From VRUE01 sp963727465 (lineage in GTDB: Bacteria > Actinomycetota > Thermoleophilia > Solirubrobacterales > 70-9), in NCBI GenBank assembly GCA_963727465.1, contig CAVSGL010000003.1:310001-374000 (forward strand): a stretch of DNA of 64,000 nt. Reading direction: 5' to 3'. The translations under genes and the position numbers were made by a program. Position 1 is the first letter of the stretch; each line of letters begins with the position of its first letter. Shown piece after piece: positions 1 through 8,135 of the stretch. A model generated the notes under the pieces. It saw only the letters and a list, made by a program, of their open reading frames with translations, was not told where the DNA came from and made no database searches.

Positions 1-242
1 TCGTGCTTGACCACGGTCCGCATCCAGCGGGCCAGCTCGCGCGGCCGCTCGCTGGGAGCTTTGACCAGGAGGATCTCCAGCGCCCGCTGGTAGGCGTCCT
101 CGGCGTCGTCCTCGCAGAGCGAGAAGCGGCGCGCGACGCGACGCAGCTCGGCGTCCTCGCGGGCGACGAGCTCGACGGCGGCGCGCTTGCGCCCGGCTGT
201 GACGACACCTCCCTGCACCGGCTCAGCTCCGCGCTCGAACAT
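1..242 (-). CDS. RNA polymerase sigma factor, region 2 (N-terminal part, runs off window)
   Basis: The complement of the first 242 bases encodes about 80 residues from an ATG at 240-242 and continues past the left edge. Residues near 33-70 read LRRVARRFSLCEDDAEDAYQ followed by a helix ending RWMRTVVKHE, which fits sigma-70 region 2 (core-polymerase and -10 recognition) of ECF-type sigma factors. The family recruits core RNA polymerase to alternative promoters. The gene is divergent from the intein-containing gene, with 132 bases between the two starts. Region 4 lies outside the window, so the subgroup cannot be assigned. Confidence 0.7.
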   Translation of the reverse strand, partial: MFERGAEPVQGGVVTAGRKRAAVELVAREDAELRRVARRFSLCEDDAEDAYQRALEILLVKAPSERPRELARWMRTVVKH

Positions 243-374
243 GCCATGAAGAGCCGGGGACGGCGCCGGATTCTCCCCCCGTCTGGACGGGTGGTCGGCC
301 GTCGATCCCGCAATTTGCGAACCACAGTGTTTATTCCAGCCGGTCGCGGGGCGCCCTGTAGCATCCCCGCCGCG

Positions 375-2798
375 ATGAGCACCTGCGTCATAACCGGCGG
401 GGCCGGCTTCCTCGGCTCGCACCTCTGCGAGCACCTGCTCGGCAGGGGTCACAGGGTGATCTGCGTCGACAACCTGGAGACCGGCTCGCTCCAGAACATC
501 GAGCACATCCGCGACGACTCGTTCGAGTTCCGCAACATCGACATCACCGAGCGGGTCGAGATCCCGGAGCCGGTCGACTTCGTCTACCACCTCGCCTCGC
601 CGGCGAGCCCGATCGACTACCTGCGGCTGCCGCTGCACACGCTCAAGGTCGGTTCGCACGGCACCCACCACATGCTCGGCCTGGCCAAGTTCAAGCGCGC
701 CCGCTTCCTGCTCGCCTCGACCAGCGAGGTCTACGGCGACCCCCAGATCCACCCGCAGTCGGAGGACTACTGGGGCCACGTCAACCCGATCGGCCCGCGC
801 GGCGTCTACGACGAGGCCAAGCGCTACGCCGAGGCGCTGACGATGGCCTACCACCGCCAGCAGGGCGTCGACACCTCGATCGTGCGGATCTTCAACTCCG
901 TCCTCGCCGACGAGCAGATTCTCTTCGACGACGGACGCGAACTACAGCGCTGCACCGCGGAAGAGCTTGCCGCGCGGCTGGGAAGCTACGGGCGGGTGGC
1001 GGCGTACTCGAAGGCCGCCTCAGGCTCGGCGCAGACGGGAGCCGTCGTGCTGGACCGCGATCCGTCGGCGGCGGTGGAGTTCCCGGTCGAAGGCTTCGCC
1101 GTTCCCTCCTTCTCCGACGGCGGGCGTATGGTCGCGGCGGAGCCGAGCGGCTTCATCGGCCATCCGACCGAGCAGCGCTGTTTCGAGGTCACGACGCAGT
1201 ACGGGCGCTCCGTGCGGGTCACGGGCGACCACTCGCTTTTCGTCGAGGGTGCCGATGGAGAGCCGGAGCCAAAGCCGGTGAACGACCTGGAGATCGGGGA
1301 CCGAATCGCGATCGCCGGACGGGTCGAGGTTCCCGAGCGCGACCGGACCACGGTCTCGATGATCGAGGTCTGGCGCTGGGCTGAGAAAGATCCGCTGGAC
1401 CTATACGCCGAGCATCCTGGCCTCGGCTCGCTGGTCTGGGAGCGCCGCTTCGATGTCTTCGGCCTCCTCGCCAAGCTGAAGCCCGGCGAGGGCAAGGTGT
1501 GGCGCAATGGGATCTGGAAGCAGATCATCGAAATGCGCAAAACCGACCGGGTGACCCTGCCGGTCCTCTGGAGGCTGGGAGAGGGCGTGCCGGCAGGCGC
1601 TGTGGTGCGAGTCCGGAAAGCGGGGCGGCAGGCGGCGATGCCCGCGCGAATCGAAATCACCGACGACCTCCTCTGGCTGCTCGGCCTCTACGTCGCCGAG
1701 GGCTGCATGCACGAGAAGGGCAAGAACGCCTTCATCTCAATCAGCTGCGAGCGCGAGCTTCTGGCGCGGGCGGCGAGGATCGTCGAAGCCTCGTTTGGGC
1801 TTCACGTCACCTGGAGCGAGGAGGCGAACGAGGAACGGTCCCAGTCGATCTTCATCCACTCGAAGCTACTGCTGCGCTTTTGGGACTTCCTCGGGCTCAA
1901 TGACAACCGCAAGCGAATTCCCGGATGGGTTCTCGGTCTCTCGCTGAGCCGGCTCAAGTGGTTCATCGAGGGCTATCGCGAGGGCGATGGGATTCACTCA
2001 GGCCAGCTCTTCGACGAGCAGAGCAAGCACCGGTTCTCGACCGTCCACGATGAGCTCAAGGACGATCTGATTGTCGCTCTCGCCCGTTTTGGCCTTGTCC
2101 CGTCCGTGGGCCGCTACAAGTCGCAGTTCCGCATCAAGGCAGGGGATCGCGAGTATCCATTCTGGCGGCTGAGCTTGACCGGGGTTTCTCCGTGGAGTCC
2201 GCTCGAGTGGGACCAAGGCGTGGAGCAGACGCTTCAGGCAAAGCGCCACGGCGATCTGGTTTGGGCTCTGGTGAAAGGGGTCGAGCAAGTCCCCGCGACC
2301 GACCTTGTCTTCGACTTCTCGGTGCCTGGCCTTGAAAATTTCATCGCTGGAACTGGAGTAATCGCCCACAATACGTATGGTCCTCGAATGAGAGCCCACG
2401 ACGGGCGCGCGATCCCGACCTTCCTGCGGCAGGCGCTCAAGGACCAGGCGATGACCGTGTTCGGCGACGGCAGCCAGACGCGCAGCTTCTGCTACGTCGA
2501 CGACCTGATCCGCGGCATCGTCGCGCTCGCCGAGTCCGACGTGCACACGCCGGTCAACATCGGCAACCCGAACGAGTTCAGCCTGCTGGAGCTGGCGAAG
2601 ACCGTGATCGAGGTGACCGAGTCGCGCTCGGAGATCGTCTACGAGCCGCTGCCGGTCGACGACCCGCAGCAGCGCCAGCCCGACATCTCCCGCGCCCGCG
2701 ACCTGCTCGGCTGGGAGCCGAAGATCGAGCTGCGCGAGGGGCTGCGGAAGACGATCGAGCAGGCTGGCGTCGAGAGCCTCGCCGGCGCCTCGGACTGA
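375..2798 (+). CDS. UDP-glucuronate decarboxylase-like SDR interrupted by an intein
   Basis: The frame encodes 807 residues, of which 174 plus 141 form a complete extended SDR of about 315 residues, the usual length of bacterial UDP-xylose synthase. The first half has the NAD-binding TGGAGFLGSHL motif at residues 7-17, the STSEVYGDP segment and the Tyr145-x3-Lys149 catalytic pair. The second half resumes with TYGPRM and carries the QTRSFCYVDDL segment typical of the family. The enzyme would make UDP-xylose from UDP-glucuronate in the cytoplasm; close relatives include dTDP-glucose dehydratases, so substrate is inferred. ATG 375 was chosen because homology begins there; the frame stays open upstream to the window edge, but that part is the antisense of the sigma factor gene. 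The TGA overlaps the ATG of the next gene by one base. Confidence 0.9.
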   Translation: MSTCVITGGAGFLGSHLCEHLLGRGHRVICVDNLETGSLQNIEHIRDDSFEFRNIDITERVEIPEPVDFVYHLASPASPIDYLRLPLHTLKVGSHGTHHMLGLAKFKRARFLLASTSEVYGDPQIHPQSEDYWGHVNPIGPRGVYDEAKRYAEALTMAYHRQQGVDTSIVRIFNSVLADEQILFDDGRELQRCTAEELAARLGSYGRVAAYSKAASGSAQTGAVVLDRDPSAAVEFPVEGFAVPSFSDGGRMVAAEPSGFIGHPTEQRCFEVTTQYGRSVRVTGDHSLFVEGADGEPEPKPVNDLEIGDRIAIAGRVEVPERDRTTVSMIEVWRWAEKDPLDLYAEHPGLGSLVWERRFDVFGLLAKLKPGEGKVWRNGIWKQIIEMRKTDRVTLPVLWRLGEGVPAGAVVRVRKAGRQAAMPARIEITDDLLWLLGLYVAEGCMHEKGKNAFISISCERELLARAARIVEASFGLHVTWSEEANEERSQSIFIHSKLLLRFWDFLGLNDNRKRIPGWVLGLSLSRLKWFIEGYREGDGIHSGQLFDEQSKHRFSTVHDELKDDLIVALARFGLVPSVGRYKSQFRIKAGDREYPFWRLSLTGVSPWSPLEWDQGVEQTLQAKRHGDLVWALVKGVEQVPATDLVFDFSVPGLENFIAGTGVIAHNTYGPRMRAHDGRAIPTFLRQALKDQAMTVFGDGSQTRSFCYVDDLIRGIVALAESDVHTPVNIGNPNEFSLLELAKTVIEVTESRSEIVYEPLPVDDPQQRQPDISRARDLLGWEPKIELREGLRKTIEQAGVESLAGASD
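897..2372 (+). mobile_element. Intein (492 aa) with LAGLIDADG homing endonuclease
   Basis: The insert splits the conserved RIFN/TYGPRM motif of the host enzyme between Asn174 and Thr175. It starts with Ser1 (SVLADEQILF), has the block B T-x-x-H signature at Thr109-His112 (VTGDHSLFV) and ends VIAHN followed by Thr, so all splice-junction residues are present, with Ser rather than Cys as the first nucleophile. Two LAGLIDADG-type helices are visible: LGLYVAEG at residues 262-269 and FIEGYREGDG at 356-365, each with an acidic residue, suggesting an active homing endonuclease. Lengths match a full-size intein. Codon use resembles the host but is somewhat less GC-rich. Confidence 0.9.
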
Positions 2799-4426
2799 TG
2801 GCGGGGTCGAAGGAGGAGCAGCGCACGATCGCGCCGCTCGTCGGCCCCGAGGACGAGCGCGTCTTCACCGACTCCGGGATCGAGATCGACCGCCTCTACA
2901 CCGAGGACGACGTCGCCCCCGGGCTCGAAGAGCGCCTCGGCGCGCCCGGCGAGCCGCCCTTCACCCGCGGCATCCACGAGGGGATGTACCGCGACCGGCT
3001 CTGGACGATGCGCCAGTACGCCGGCTTTGCCACTCCCGAAGACACCAACGAGCGCTACCGCTACCTGATCGAGCACGGCTCGACCGGGCTCTCGATGGCC
3101 TTCGACCTGCCGACCCAGCTCGGCCGCGACTCGGACGACCCGCTCTGCTCCGGCGAGGTCGGCCGCACCGGCGTCCCGATCGACACGATCGAGGACATGC
3201 GGATCTGCTTCGACCGGATCCCGCTCGATCAGGTCTCGACCTCGATGACGATCAACGCGCCGGCGGCGATCCTGCTGCTGCTCTACGAGCTGGTCGGCGA
3301 GGAGCAGGGGGTGCCGAGCGAGAAGCTGCGCGGCACGGTCCAGAACGACGTGCTCAAGGAGTACATGGCGCGCGGCAACTACATCTACCCGCCCGAGCCG
3401 ACGATGCGGCTGACCACCGACATCTTCGAGTACTGCCGCGAGAACGTGCCGAAATGGAACACGATCTCGATCTCCGGCTACCACATCCGCGAGAAGGGGT
3501 GCTCGGCCGTGCAGGAGGTGGCGTTCACGCTCTCCAACGCGATCGCCTACGTCGAAGCGGCGCTCGACCGCGGGCTCAAGATCGACGAGTTCGCGCCCCG
3601 CCTCGCCTTCTTCTTCAACGGCCACAACAACGTCTTCCAGGAGGTCGCCAAGTTCCGCGCCGTGCGGCGGATGTGGGCGAAGATCGTCAAGGAGCGCTTC
3701 GGGGCCGAGAACCCGAACTCGATGAAGATCCGCTTCCACACGCAGACCGGCGGCGTCACGCTCCAGGCGCAGCAGCCGGAGGTCAACATCATCCGCGTCG
3801 CCCTACAGGGCTTCGCCGCGGTCGCCGGCGGCACCCAGTCGCTGCACACCAACGGCTTCGACGAGGCGCTGGCGCTGCCGACCGAGCGCTCGGCGCGGAT
3901 CGCACTGCGCACCCAGCAGGTGCTCGCGCACGAGTCGGGCGTCGCCGACACCGTCGATCCCTTCGCCGGCTCCTACTTCGTCGAGTCGCTGACCGACGAG
4001 GTCGAGGCGCGCTCCTGGGAGCTGATGGAGAAGGTCGAGGAGCTCGGCGGCTCGGTCGAGGCGCTCGAGTTCATGCAGCGCGAGATCGAGGAGTCGGCGC
4101 ACTCCTACCACGAGCGCTACCGCACGGGCCAGGACGTGATCGTCGGCGTCAACAAATACGTCACCGACCAGGTCGACGACGTCGACATCCTCCGCGTCGA
4201 CCCCGAGGCCGAGCGGCGCCAGCTGGCCCGCCTCAAGGCCTTCAAGGAGTCGCGCGACCGGCCCGCGGTCGGAACCAAGCTGGAGGAGCTGCGCACGGTC
4301 GCCCGCGGCGAGGGCAACCTGCTGCACCCGATCCGCGCCGCGCTCGCCGCCAACGCCTCGATCGGCGAGGTCTGCGGCGCGATGCGCGACGTCTTCGGCG
4401 AATACAAGGGCGGCGCCTTCTTCTGA
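2798..4426 (+). CDS. Methylmalonyl-CoA mutase, large (catalytic) subunit
   Basis: The 542-residue protein is the TIM-barrel substrate domain of the B12-dependent acyl-CoA mutases, without a C-terminal cobalamin-binding domain, so a separate small B12 subunit is required; none is nearby. It interconverts methylmalonyl-CoA and succinyl-CoA. Family signatures are RQYAGFATPEDTNERY (Tyr74), AFDLPTQLGRDSD, TVQNDVLKEYMAR (Gln182, Arg192) and SGYH (His229). Tyr74 and Arg192 sit where methylmalonyl-CoA mutase has its substrate-specificity pair Tyr89/Arg207; isobutyryl-CoA and 2-hydroxyisobutyryl-CoA mutases differ there. The gene overlaps the upstream stop by one base, and pccB lies downstream beyond the DUF559 insertion, consistent with propionyl-CoA catabolism. 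Confidence 0.88.
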   Translation: MAGSKEEQRTIAPLVGPEDERVFTDSGIEIDRLYTEDDVAPGLEERLGAPGEPPFTRGIHEGMYRDRLWTMRQYAGFATPEDTNERYRYLIEHGSTGLSMAFDLPTQLGRDSDDPLCSGEVGRTGVPIDTIEDMRICFDRIPLDQVSTSMTINAPAAILLLLYELVGEEQGVPSEKLRGTVQNDVLKEYMARGNYIYPPEPTMRLTTDIFEYCRENVPKWNTISISGYHIREKGCSAVQEVAFTLSNAIAYVEAALDRGLKIDEFAPRLAFFFNGHNNVFQEVAKFRAVRRMWAKIVKERFGAENPNSMKIRFHTQTGGVTLQAQQPEVNIIRVALQGFAAVAGGTQSLHTNGFDEALALPTERSARIALRTQQVLAHESGVADTVDPFAGSYFVESLTDEVEARSWELMEKVEELGGSVEALEFMQREIEESAHSYHERYRTGQDVIVGVNKYVTDQVDDVDILRVDPEAERRQLARLKAFKESRDRPAVGTKLEELRTVARGEGNLLHPIRAALAANASIGEVCGAMRDVFGEYKGGAFF

Positions 4427-4442
4427 GATGGACCCTCGCGCG

Positions 4443-4488
4443 CCTATCCAACATTGACCCACTTCAGGTGTGGTCAATGCTGGATGGG
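4443..4488. repeat. Palindrome at the 3-prime end of the DUF559 gene
   Basis: An imperfect inverted repeat centred at 4465/4466, with arms built on ATCCAACATTGACC and GGTCAATGCTGGAT. The stop codon of the minus-strand DUF559 gene lies exactly at the centre. Loop and arms match the palindrome at 5385-5436 in inverted orientation (loop 10 of 12 identical), so the two act as terminal inverted repeats of a 1-kb unit. Confidence 0.75.
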
Positions 4489-5408
4489 CTCGGTTGTAGG
4501 AGCGTCCGGGCGCGCCGGAGCTCTCCGAGAACGTGTCCGCGTTCGTACTTCACCTCGTAGTGGGTGAAGCGGAGTGGGGTCATGCCGGCGAGGGCGTGGG
4601 TACGATCGCGGCGGATATCACGCGTCTGGGATGAAGGGGTGCGGTGATAGCGCAGGCCGTCGGTCTCGATTACCAACCCGAGACCAGGCCAGTAGAAGTC
4701 GACTTCCCAGCCGTTGACGATCTGTTTGCTGAGGGGAGGGGGGAGGCCGGCACGCGCGGCAATTGGACGGAAGAGAATCTCCAGGTCGGAGTCCGAAAGT
4801 CTGAAGGTGCGCTTGTCCAAGAGACTGCGCAGCGCGGGAGCGCCGGGCTGACCTTCGTGGTCACCGAGGGCGATCCGAAGTGCCTCTGGGTCGATCAGGT
4901 CATGCTTGTCCGCCTCGTTGACGGCGCGCTCCAGCCCGCGTGATGGGAGTTCCGTCGCCAGGTCGACCAGCGTCTGAACGAGTTCGGTGACCGGGATTCC
5001 ATCTCTGGCCACGATCGTGGCGGGGTCGAGCTTCGCGCGGGCTCGGACCTTCAGCCCGGGGCGCCTGAGTTTGCTGCGCCGTCTGATGCTGATGTCGATG
5101 CGCCCACCCTGCTCCTCGCCGATCCCCCAGAGCGCCGCGGCGCTGCGATGGCTCAGTGCGGCACCATCGCCACATGCCAGCACGGCTGCCATCCAGCGCC
5201 GCTTCACGGTGAGTTGCGGCCAGCCGACCGCGTAGACGCCGCGCATCACCGGGTGCAGGCGCCCGCGGGCGACTCGGTGCTCGATTTCCCGCGCGTTGAA
5301 CCCCAGCGCCAGCAGTTGCCGCCGCGCCACCACCCCGTGTTGCTCCCCGGCGAGCTTCCAGGCTTCCCTGCTCCGTCTGTCCTTGCGCCCATCCAACATT
5401 GACCACAC
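4464..5408 (-). CDS. AbiEi-antitoxin-like / DUF559 (Vsr-like nuclease fold) protein
   Basis: The 314-residue protein starts with a winged-helix segment (EQHGVVARRQLLALGFNARE) followed by a HPVMRGVYAVGWP stretch, as in the N-terminal domain of AbiEi-type proteins. The C-terminal 100 residues (EVDFYWPGLGLVIETDGLRYH, then RDIRRDRTHALAGMTPLRFT) match DUF559, a PD-(D/E)XK/Vsr-like nuclease fold. Function is not established. The GTG start (or ATG 5399) and the TGA stop both lie at the centres of the palindromes that bound the gene, so the first and last residues are encoded by repeat sequence. It sits between two propionate-pathway genes on the opposite strand and appears inserted. Confidence 0.75.
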   Translation of the reverse strand: MWSMLDGRKDRRSREAWKLAGEQHGVVARRQLLALGFNAREIEHRVARGRLHPVMRGVYAVGWPQLTVKRRWMAAVLACGDGAALSHRSAAALWGIGEEQGGRIDISIRRRSKLRRPGLKVRARAKLDPATIVARDGIPVTELVQTLVDLATELPSRGLERAVNEADKHDLIDPEALRIALGDHEGQPGAPALRSLLDKRTFRLSDSDLEILFRPIAARAGLPPPLSKQIVNGWEVDFYWPGLGLVIETDGLRYHRTPSSQTRDIRRDRTHALAGMTPLRFTHYEVKYERGHVLGELRRARTLLQPSPSSIDHT

Positions 5409-5436
5409 CTGAGCTGGGTCAATGTTGGATGGGCGC
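5385..5436. repeat. Palindrome at the 5-prime end of the DUF559 gene
   Basis: A perfect 20-bp stem (GCGCCCATCCAACATTGACC at 5385-5404 against 5417-5436) with a 12-base loop. The GTG start of the DUF559 gene is complement 5406-5408, at the loop. The sequence is an inverted, better preserved copy of the palindrome at 4443-4488. There is no T-run, so a simple terminator is unlikely; a protein-binding site or transposition end fits better. Confidence 0.8.
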
Positions 5437-5514
5437 GACTCTCTCCCCCTGAACGGTCTCTCTCAGCCGCAAATTGGGGGAGGAATGGGCCGATGACGGC
5501 CGAAAGCGGCCCGC

Positions 5515-5724
5515 ATGATCGAGGTTTCGCGGACGCTGATGAAGTCCGAGCCCGAACTCGCCGAGCTCGTCGCGGAGGTCGAGGGGGTCGAGGTGACGAT
5601 GGCGGAGAAGGGGTTCGGCACGCGGGTCGAGCTGCGCGCCGAGGAGGCGACGGGGCTGGGGGAGGACGACCTCGAGCGCGTCCTCGACCGGCTCGCGGAG
5701 CCGCAGAAGCAGCCCTTCTCATAG
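5515..5724 (+). CDS. Small acidic protein upstream of pccB
   Basis: A 69-residue reading frame starting ATG at 5515 and ending 14 bases before the pccB start, so probably cotranscribed. The sequence (SEPELAELVAEVEGVEVTMA, then LGEDDLERVLDRLAE) is acidic and predicted alpha/beta, with no motif I recognise. It lacks the features of acyl-CoA carboxylase epsilon subunits, although its position would suit an accessory role. It may be a conserved hypothetical gene; coding is supported mainly by position and composition. Confidence 0.5.
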   Translation: MIEVSRTLMKSEPELAELVAEVEGVEVTMAEKGFGTRVELRAEEATGLGEDDLERVLDRLAEPQKQPFS

Positions 5725-5738
5725 ACTCCCGCGCCGCG

Positions 5739-7307
5739 ATGCGCGAGAGGAATCCGGTCACCCACGAGGAGAAGCTCGCCTACCTGCGCGAGCTGCGCGA
5801 GGAAGCGATCCACTCCGCCTCCGAGCAGGCGGTCGAGAAGCAGCACGCGAAGGGCAAGATGACCGCCCGCGAGCGGATCGAGAAGCTGCTCGACCCCGGC
5901 TCCTTCGAGGAGCTCGACACCTTCGTCCGCCACCGCACCTACGACTTCGAGATGCAGAAAAAACGGCCCTGGGGCGACGCCGTCGTCACCGGCCACGGCA
6001 CGATCGACGGCCGCCCGGTCTTCGTCTTCTCGCAGGACTTCACCGTCTTCGGCGGCAGCCTCGGAGAGGTGATGGCGGAGAAGATGTGCAAGGTGATGGA
6101 CCAGGCCGCCGCGGTCGGCGCGCCGGTGATCGGGATCAACGACTCCGGCGGCGCGCGGATCCAGGAGGGCGTCGTCTCGCTCGGCGCCTACGGCGACGTC
6201 TTCGTCCGCAACGTGCAGTGCTCGGGGGTGATCCCGCAGATCAGCCTGATCATGGGCCCCTGCGCGGGCGGCGCCGTCTACTCGCCGGCGATGACCGACT
6301 TCATCTTCATGGTCAAAGAGACCTCGCACATGTTCATCACCGGCCCGGAAGTGATCAAGACGGTGACCGGCGAGGAAGTCGAGTTCGAGGAGCTCGGCGG
6401 GGCGATGAGCCACAACTCGAAGTCCGGCGTCGCCCACTTCGCCTCCGAGGACGAGCAGAGCTGCCTCGAGGACGTGCGCTACCTGCTCGGCTTCCTGCCC
6501 TCCAACAACCTCGAGCCGCCGCCGCGCTTCGAGCCCGCCGACGATCCCGACCGCGAAGACGAGGAGCTGCGGACGATCGTCCCCGACCACCCCTCCAAGC
6601 CCTACGACATGCGCGAGGTGATCGCCCGCATCGTCGACGACGAGGAGTTCTTCGAGGTGCACGAGCACTTCGCCAAGAACATCGTCTGCGGCTTCGCCCG
6701 CCTCGACGGCTTCCCGGTCGGCGTCGTCGGCAACCAGCCCGCCCACCTGGCCGGCGTGCTCGACATCGAGGCATCCGAGAAGGCGGCCCGCTTCGTGCGC
6801 ACCTGCGACGCCTTCAACGTGCCGCTTTTGACCTTCACCGACGTGCCCGGCTTCCTGCCCGGCACCGACCAGGAGTGGAACGGGATCATCCGCCACGGCG
6901 CCAAGCTGCTCTACGCCTTCACCGAGGCGACCGTGCCGAAGCTCACCGTGGTCACCCGCAAGGCCTACGGCGGCGCCTACGACGTGATGGCCTCCAAGCA
7001 CATGCTCGCCGACTACAACGTCGCCTGGCCGACCGCGGAGGTGGCGGTGATGGGGCCGGAGGGCGCGGTCAACATCATCTACCGCAAAGACATCGCCTCC
7101 TCGCCGACGCCGGACGAGCGCCGCCAGAAGCTGATCGACGACTACAAAGCCCACTTCGCCAACCCGTACTCGGCGGCCGAGCGCGGCTACATCGACGACG
7201 TGATCGAGCCGCAGGAAACGCGGCCGAAGCTGGTCAAGGCGCTGCGCATGCTCCAGTCCAAGCGGGTCGATATGCCGAAGCGCAAGCACGGCAACATCCC
7301 GCTCTGA
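5739..7307 (+). CDS. pccB: Propionyl-CoA carboxylase beta (carboxyltransferase) subunit
   Basis: The 522-residue protein has the two crotonase-like halves of biotin-dependent acyl-CoA carboxyltransferases. Signatures are KMTARERIEKLLDPGSFEEL near the N-terminus, INDSGGARIQEGV, the oxyanion-hole glycines in GPCAGGAVYSPAMTDF, and FTDVPGFLPGTDQEW in the second half. The GGAYDVM motif has Asp at the position that favours propionyl-CoA in actinobacterial PccB. It moves CO2 from carboxybiotin to propionyl-CoA, giving methylmalonyl-CoA for the mutase encoded upstream. The biotin carboxylase/BCCP subunit is not in the window. The start was set at ATG 5739, where homology begins. It converges on a TetR gene 15 bases away. 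Confidence 0.92.
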   Translation: MRERNPVTHEEKLAYLRELREEAIHSASEQAVEKQHAKGKMTARERIEKLLDPGSFEELDTFVRHRTYDFEMQKKRPWGDAVVTGHGTIDGRPVFVFSQDFTVFGGSLGEVMAEKMCKVMDQAAAVGAPVIGINDSGGARIQEGVVSLGAYGDVFVRNVQCSGVIPQISLIMGPCAGGAVYSPAMTDFIFMVKETSHMFITGPEVIKTVTGEEVEFEELGGAMSHNSKSGVAHFASEDEQSCLEDVRYLLGFLPSNNLEPPPRFEPADDPDREDEELRTIVPDHPSKPYDMREVIARIVDDEEFFEVHEHFAKNIVCGFARLDGFPVGVVGNQPAHLAGVLDIEASEKAARFVRTCDAFNVPLLTFTDVPGFLPGTDQEWNGIIRHGAKLLYAFTEATVPKLTVVTRKAYGGAYDVMASKHMLADYNVAWPTAEVAVMGPEGAVNIIYRKDIASSPTPDERRQKLIDDYKAHFANPYSAAERGYIDDVIEPQETRPKLVKALRMLQSKRVDMPKRKHGNIPL

Positions 7308-7322
7308 GAGACGGGCTATCAG

Positions 7323-8024
7323 TCAGCGTTCGGGCGGGAATTCGCCGGCCGCCGCGCGGCGGGCCGTCCAGGTCGCCAGCGGCGCCGCGGTCATCTCCTC
7401 CCAGGCGGCGGACTCGCCCAGATACTGCATGACGACGAAGTGGAGCAGGCCGGGGAGCATCTCGGGGGCGTGCTCGGCGTCGCCGTCGAGCAGCTTCGCC
7501 GCCAGCAGCGTGTCGATCGCCCCTACAATGAAGTCCGACGCAATAGGAGGTGGAGCTTGGCGAGAGGGGATCTCGCGGCGCGCGCCGTCAAGCGCGCGGG
7601 AGAGGCGCTCCATCAGATCGCGCCGCAGGGCGAGCGCCCGCTCGCCCGCCGCATGGACCTCGACCAGCAGCGCCTTCGCCAGCGCCGGCCGGTTGGCGCA
7701 GAACTCGAGCAGCTCGGCCAGCGCCGCGCGCAGGCCCTCGCGCCAGGTCGGCTGGCGCTTGGCGGCCCCGACGAGGCGCCGGCAGAGCCACTCGCCGGCG
7801 TCGCCGTAGGCCTGCGCGAAGCAGTCCTCGCGGTCCTCGAAGTGTTTGTAGAAGGTCGCGCGGCTGGTCTGGGCGCGCTCGATCACGTGGCGCACGGCGA
7901 CCCGTTCGAAGCCGAGCTCACCGCTGACGGTGAGCATCGCCTCGAGGATCCGCTCGCGCGGAGGACGGCGCCCATGTCCTCCCCTGAGAGCGATCACCGA
8001 GCTACTGTCGGATTCCGAAAACAT
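7323..8024 (-). CDS. TetR/AcrR family transcriptional regulator
   Basis: The 233-residue protein has a TetR N-terminal helix-turn-helix (RERILEAMLTVSGELGFERVAVRHVIERAQTSRATFYKHFEDREDCF, residues about 23-70) and a helical ligand-binding part with no recognisable ligand signature. It converges on pccB and diverges from a second TetR gene. A 5-bp-arm palindrome (8024-8038) overlaps its start codon and may be its own operator. By position it could control the propionate genes, but that is only inferred. Confidence 0.85.
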   Translation of the reverse strand: MFSESDSSSVIALRGGHGRRPPRERILEAMLTVSGELGFERVAVRHVIERAQTSRATFYKHFEDREDCFAQAYGDAGEWLCRRLVGAAKRQPTWREGLRAALAELLEFCANRPALAKALLVEVHAAGERALALRRDLMERLSRALDGARREIPSRQAPPPIASDFIVGAIDTLLAAKLLDGDAEHAPEMLPGLLHFVVMQYLGESAAWEEMTAAPLATWTARRAAAGEFPPER

Positions 8025-8038
8025 AGACCTTTTGTCTA
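8024..8038. promoter_or_regulatory. Candidate TetR operator
   Basis: TAGAC-CTTTT-GTCTA is a perfect inverted repeat in an unusually AT-rich 110-base gap between two divergent TetR genes, touching the start codon of the minus-strand one. Its size and placement suit an autoregulatory TetR-type operator. No binding data can be inferred from sequence alone. Confidence 0.4.
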
Positions 8039-8135
8039 GGTATAGCAGCTTTTAAAAACGAGGATGCCTAGAACGCAATGTTTTCTGTAGAAAAGGGAGA
8101 TAGACATTGGATGTATGTTTTGGTACCGTCTTGGC

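Noticed and set aside
3..374. Extension of the intein-containing protein to the window edge
   Set aside because: The extra 124 residues are low-complexity and antisense to a clear sigma-factor region 2; SDR homology begins at ATG 375.
5385..5436. Ordinary transcription terminator at the DUF559 gene
   Set aside because: The hairpin contains the gene's start codon, lacks a U-tract and has an inverted twin at the other end.
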